This document shows positions 61,357-64,000 of a DNA stretch of 64,000 nt, piece after piece. Source of the stretch: CAG-390 sp964522215 (GTDB lineage: Bacteria > Bacillota > Clostridia > Oscillospirales > CAG-272). The stretch's first letter is position 1. Each line of letters begins with the position of its first letter. The notes beneath the pieces are model-generated. The model did no database searches. It had not been told where the DNA came from and worked only from the letters and a program-made list of their open reading frames with translations. The stretch spans positions 10,546 to 74,545 of the forward strand of contig CAZFVR010000006.1 in the NCBI GenBank assembly GCA_964522215.1, given 5' to 3'. A program made the position numbers and the translations under genes.

Positions 61357-61393
61357 AAAAAGCTCTCCCGAGCTTCGCTCGGGAGAGCTTTTA
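61357..61393. terminator. Bidirectional terminator between V-ATPase and Rnf
   Basis: A 15-bp GC-rich stem with a CTTCG loop (61358-61372 with 61378-61392), A-run before and T-run after, so it can serve both convergent operons. Confidence 0.92.
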
Positions 61394-61425
61394 TATGTAT
61401 TTAGGGAGCTCGATCTTGGCTGCTT

Positions 61426-62286
61426 TTATTTTTCCTCGGCAGTAGCATCCGCCTTTTTGCCGCGGGACATTACAAGCTCGCCGTCGCGCCGCACGGCCGA
61501 CCAAATGATATGCCGCGGGCATTTATCCTCGCAAAGACCGCACTCGGTGCATTTTGCGTAATCAATGGACGCGCCCGCGCCATCGACCTTGATGGCACCC
61601 GAGGGACATGAGCGCTCGCAAAGGCGGCAGGAGATACAGCCGGCATCGCAGAACCGACGCACCTGTGCGCCCCGCAGCTTTGTGGCACACCCCACCCAGT
61701 GGGCGCTATCATAAGGAATGAGCTTGATTATCCCCTTGGGGCAGGAGCGCACACACACGCCACAGCCCTCGCATTTGTGATAATCCACCACCGCCGCGCC
61801 GTCCACTATGGCAATAGCGCCAAAGGGACATGCCGCGGCGCAGGTGCCAAGACCTATACAGCCGTTGGGGCATACCTTATCTCCACCGCCAAGCCGCTCG
61901 GCAGCAATGCAATCGGTAGGGCCGGAGTATGTATATTTCAGGCGGGCATGGCCGCCACCGCCGGAGCACATGACCTGCGCACGACAGCGAACGGGTGCCT
62001 CAACAGCAACGCCCATTATCCTGCCCACCTTCTCTGCTACGGCCGCGCCGCCCACGATGCAGGCATTTGCAGGTGCCTCACCTGCCGCAATTGCCGCGGC
62101 AAGCGCGGCACATCCCGCTTTACCGCATCCACCGCAGTTAGCACCCGGCAGCACCGCCGATATCTCATCGGCACGCGGGTCGGTCTTGACCTCAAATATC
62201 TTTGCGGCCACGGCAAGCAGTGCGCCAAGCAGTGCACCCATCCCCGCAAATATCAAAACGGGGTAAAGTATTTCAGTTACATTCAT
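61426..62286 (-). CDS. rnfB: Rnf complex subunit B (polyferredoxin)
   Basis: A 286-residue RnfB. One N-terminal membrane helix (ILYPVLIFAGMGALLGALLAVAA, in part), then the RnfB Fe-S domain LPGANCGGCGKAGCAALAAAI, and four ferredoxin-type motifs (CIGLGTCAAACPFG, CEGCGVCVRSCPKG, CDAGCISCRLCERSCPSG, CTECGLCEDKCPRH). It accepts electrons from reduced ferredoxin and passes them into the membrane complex. Last gene of the Rnf operon in the order E-A-B. Confidence 0.95.
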   Translation of the reverse strand: MNVTEILYPVLIFAGMGALLGALLAVAAKIFEVKTDPRADEISAVLPGANCGGCGKAGCAALAAAIAAGEAPANACIVGGAAVAEKVGRIMGVAVEAPVRCRAQVMCSGGGGHARLKYTYSGPTDCIAAERLGGGDKVCPNGCIGLGTCAAACPFGAIAIVDGAAVVDYHKCEGCGVCVRSCPKGIIKLIPYDSAHWVGCATKLRGAQVRRFCDAGCISCRLCERSCPSGAIKVDGAGASIDYAKCTECGLCEDKCPRHIIWSAVRRDGELVMSRGKKADATAEEK

Positions 62287-62349
62287 GATAACAACTTATT
62301 CCTTTCTTCAGCCTCGCGCCACTGTTCAATGGTAGGCGCGGCGGCTTAC

Positions 62350-62955
62350 TTATTTGCCAAAGCTGATGCCGGAAAAGCCGGAAAAGATCATGGCAAGGAG
62401 TCCCGCTGCAATAAGTATCAGCGGCATACCGCGGAACGCCCGCGGCGGATCTGCCACCTCAAGCCTTGCACGCACACCCGCAAAGATGACGATAGCAAGG
62501 GTAAAGCCTACGCCTGCGGCAAAGCCGTAGCACACGGAGGCAATAAAGCCGTAATTTTCCTGAATGTTCACAAGAGCCGCACCAAGTACGGCGCAGTTTG
62601 TGGTTATAAGCGGCAGATAGATGCCAAGCGAGCTGTAAAGCGCGGGCACGAATCTGCGCAAAAACATTTCAATAAGCTGTACCAGCGATGCTATTACAAG
62701 GATAAAAGCAACCGTTTTGAGGTAGGTAAGCTCAAGCGGCAGGAGCAAAAGATAATACACCGCCCATGTTACCGCGCTTGAAAGCGTCATAACAAAGGTA
62801 ACGGCCATACCCATGCCAAGTGCCTTATCGGGGCTGTCGGACACCCCCAAAAAGGGACAGCATCCGTAGAATTTTGAGAAAATAAAGTTCTCGACCAGTA
62901 TCGCGCTCATCATCATAAGGAGCACGTCAACGAACCCAAGCTCGGTAAAATTCAT
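62350..62955 (-). CDS. rnfA: Rnf complex subunit A
   Basis: A 201-residue integral membrane subunit with six helices (LLMMMSAILVENFIFSKFYGCCPF, YYLLLLPLELTYLKTVAFIL, YLPLITTNCAVLGAAL). ILVENFIFSKFYGCCPFLGVS and LPLITTNCA contain the cysteines that hold the inner-membrane [2Fe-2S] cluster with RnfE. Its start overlaps the rnfE stop as ATGA, with GAGGAGG upstream: strong coupling. Confidence 0.96.
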   Translation of the reverse strand: MNFTELGFVDVLLMMMSAILVENFIFSKFYGCCPFLGVSDSPDKALGMGMAVTFVMTLSSAVTWAVYYLLLLPLELTYLKTVAFILVIASLVQLIEMFLRRFVPALYSSLGIYLPLITTNCAVLGAALVNIQENYGFIASVCYGFAAGVGFTLAIVIFAGVRARLEVADPPRAFRGMPLILIAAGLLAMIFSGFSGISFGK

Positions 62956-64000
62956 TTTGATATTCCCTCCTCAAGTTCATCCGTCATATCATCTGCCGGA
63001 TCTGCCGCCGGCATGCCCTTTGTGTTAACGCTGATATCCGAAAGACGGCGCGTGCGGGCGCGATCCTCAGATGTGTTGCGGAATTTCTGCACCACCGCAA
63101 GCAGAAAGCCGATGGTCAAAAACGCACCTGCGGGCAGAACGAATATCACTGCGGGAGGATAACCCGAGCCGAGAATATTGATGCCCATCCAGCTGCCGGA
63201 GCCGAGTATCTCACGCACCGATGCCGTTAAAAAGAGCGCCAGCGTGTATCCTGCGCCGCTTGCAACGCCATCAAGTGCCGATGCTGCAACTCCGTTTTTG
63301 GAGGCAAACGCCTCCGCCCTTGCAAGTATGATGCAGTTAACGACGATAAGCGGAATGAATATTCCCAGTGCCTCGTAAAGATCATAAAGATACGCCTTCA
63401 TAAGCAGCTCCACCGCCGTAACAAAGCCGGATATTATCACCACATACGCGGCAATTCGTACCTCTTTGGGAATGATACGCCGCAGGAGGGATATCATAAT
63501 ATTTGAGCAGATAAGCACTGCCGAGGTCGCAAGACCCATGCCAAGCGCATTTTTGACCGACGTTGTGGTTGCAAGCGTTGAACACATGCCGAGCAGCTGA
63601 ACGAAAACCGGGTTGTTATCGACAATGCCGTCGCGCAGGATCTTGAGGGCGGAGGGTCTATCTTCATCTCCGTCTGCTTTTTTGTTCTTCTTGGATCTTT
63701 TCTCAGCTTCGTCCTTTTTCGGCTTATCGACCATCTGGGTCGGCTGCTTTTTCCGGGCGGGCTCGATGGTCTTGCCGGGCTCTGCCCTCTCGACTTGCTC
63801 GATCTTCTCGGTCCTTTCGACCGGTCCTATCTTTTCGATCTTTTCGATCTTTTCGACCTTTTTATATGCTTCGGTCTTTTCCGTCTCATCGACATCAGCC
63901 GCAGAGGCCTCCTTCGCAGGCGCGAGGGACTCTTCGGTCGTCTCTGTCTCTTTTTTAGACGTAACGGTCTCTTTTTTAGACGTAACGGTCTCTTTTTTAG
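62952..64000 (-). CDS. rnfE: Rnf complex subunit E with long charged N-terminal extension (5' end outside window)
   Basis: The RnfE core (from about ATG 63734) has GIVDNNPVFVQLLGMCSTLATTTSVKNA, IPLIVVNCIILARAEAFA and six membrane helices. It pairs with RnfA around a [2Fe-2S] cluster. Upstream of that ATG the frame stays open to the window edge (63735-64000) and codes for Lys/Glu-rich sequence with repeated units (KKETVTS twice, then VEKIEKIEK). ATG 63734 has no ribosome binding site and no other start codon occurs upstream in this frame, so the true start is probably outside the window. If 63734 is the start, the protein is 260 residues. Confidence 0.85.
   Translation of the reverse strand, partial: KKETVTSKKETVTSKKETETTEESLAPAKEASAADVDETEKTEAYKKVEKIEKIEKIGPVERTEKIEQVERAEPGKTIEPARKKQPTQMVDKPKKDEAEKRSKKNKKADGDEDRPSALKILRDGIVDNNPVFVQLLGMCSTLATTTSVKNALGMGLATSAVLICSNIMISLLRRIIPKEVRIAAYVVIISGFVTAVELLMKAYLYDLYEALGIFIPLIVVNCIILARAEAFASKNGVAASALDGVASGAGYTLALFLTASVREILGSGSWMGINILGSGYPPAVIFVLPAGAFLTIGFLLAVVQKFRNTSEDRARTRRLSDISVNTKGMPAADPADDMTDELEEGISK

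Noticed and set aside
1..64000. CRISPR arrays, rRNA genes, prophage or insertion sequences with transposase
   Set aside because: No array of regularly spaced repeats, no rRNA sequence and no transposase, integrase or phage genes were seen. Only the MITE-like element suggests mobility.

Overview
The window looks like a chromosomal segment from a strictly anaerobic, fermentative, moderately GC-rich member of the Firmicutes (Clostridia; Oscillospiraceae/Ruminococcaceae-like or another uncultured gut lineage). The evidence is the gene content: AdhE, three oxygen-sensitive or radical systems ([FeFe] hydrogenases, class III ribonucleotide reductase with NrdG, a PflX-like radical SAM protein), an Rnf complex, a V-type ATPase, and typical Firmicutes gene blocks (rimP-nusA-ylxR-ylxQ-infB, gdpP-rplI-dnaB, tilS-hpt-ftsH). 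Ribosome binding sites are AAGGAGG-like. Several promoters are near-consensus sigma-A type. Lipoproteins carry Thr/Ala/Pro-rich linkers. No species assignment is possible from the sequence alone.

Layout. 1-6330 (+): the end of adhE, an APH-fold kinase, two small thioredoxin-like [2Fe-2S] proteins, a PAS-containing sensory [FeFe] hydrogenase (HydS type), a PP2C/SpoIIE phosphatase and a monomeric [FeFe] hydrogenase, closed by a strong terminator. This looks like a hydrogen- or redox-sensing module next to fermentative enzymes. 6371-9282 (+): two membrane-anchored surface proteins, one NAGPA-like and one with three ~90-residue repeats. 9305-13720 (-): trxB, nrdD (fused to a redoxin domain) and nrdG, with two NrdR boxes on the nrdD promoter. 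13816-18717: a beta-propeller-like lipoprotein and two paralogous solute-binding lipoproteins without permeases. 18952-24796 (-): NUDIX hydrolase and the nusA/infB operon. 24968-34413: a cytosolic glycosidase-like protein, a divergent RHH/SLOG pair with a perfect operator-like palindrome, glyA, pfkA, cinA, a PflX-like radical SAM protein and a CMP-kinase-like fusion.

34463-44068 (-): a seven-gene block, yybS-like, gdpP, rplI, dnaB, tilS, hpt, ftsH. 44348-52167: an SPFH/band-7 protein, a 179-bp MITE-like element, an amidase-domain protein, a 76-residue lipoprotein, tRNA-Ser(GCU), thiI, a DnaQ-like exonuclease, a CBM-like lipoprotein and one unknown protein. 52174-61393 (+): a complete V-ATPase operon in the order ntpF-I-K-E-C-G-A-B-D, with Na+-site-like residues in the rotor subunit. 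61426-64000 (-): rnfB, rnfA and rnfE, convergent with the ATPase. rnfE has an open, charged, repeat-containing N-terminal extension that runs off the window edge.

Metabolic reading: sugar is oxidised by glycolysis (pfkA). Reducing equivalents leave as ethanol (AdhE) and H2 (hydrogenases). Rnf and the V-ATPase form a plausible ferredoxin-to-Na+ energy circuit. Assignments rest on motif recognition by eye; no database search was run.
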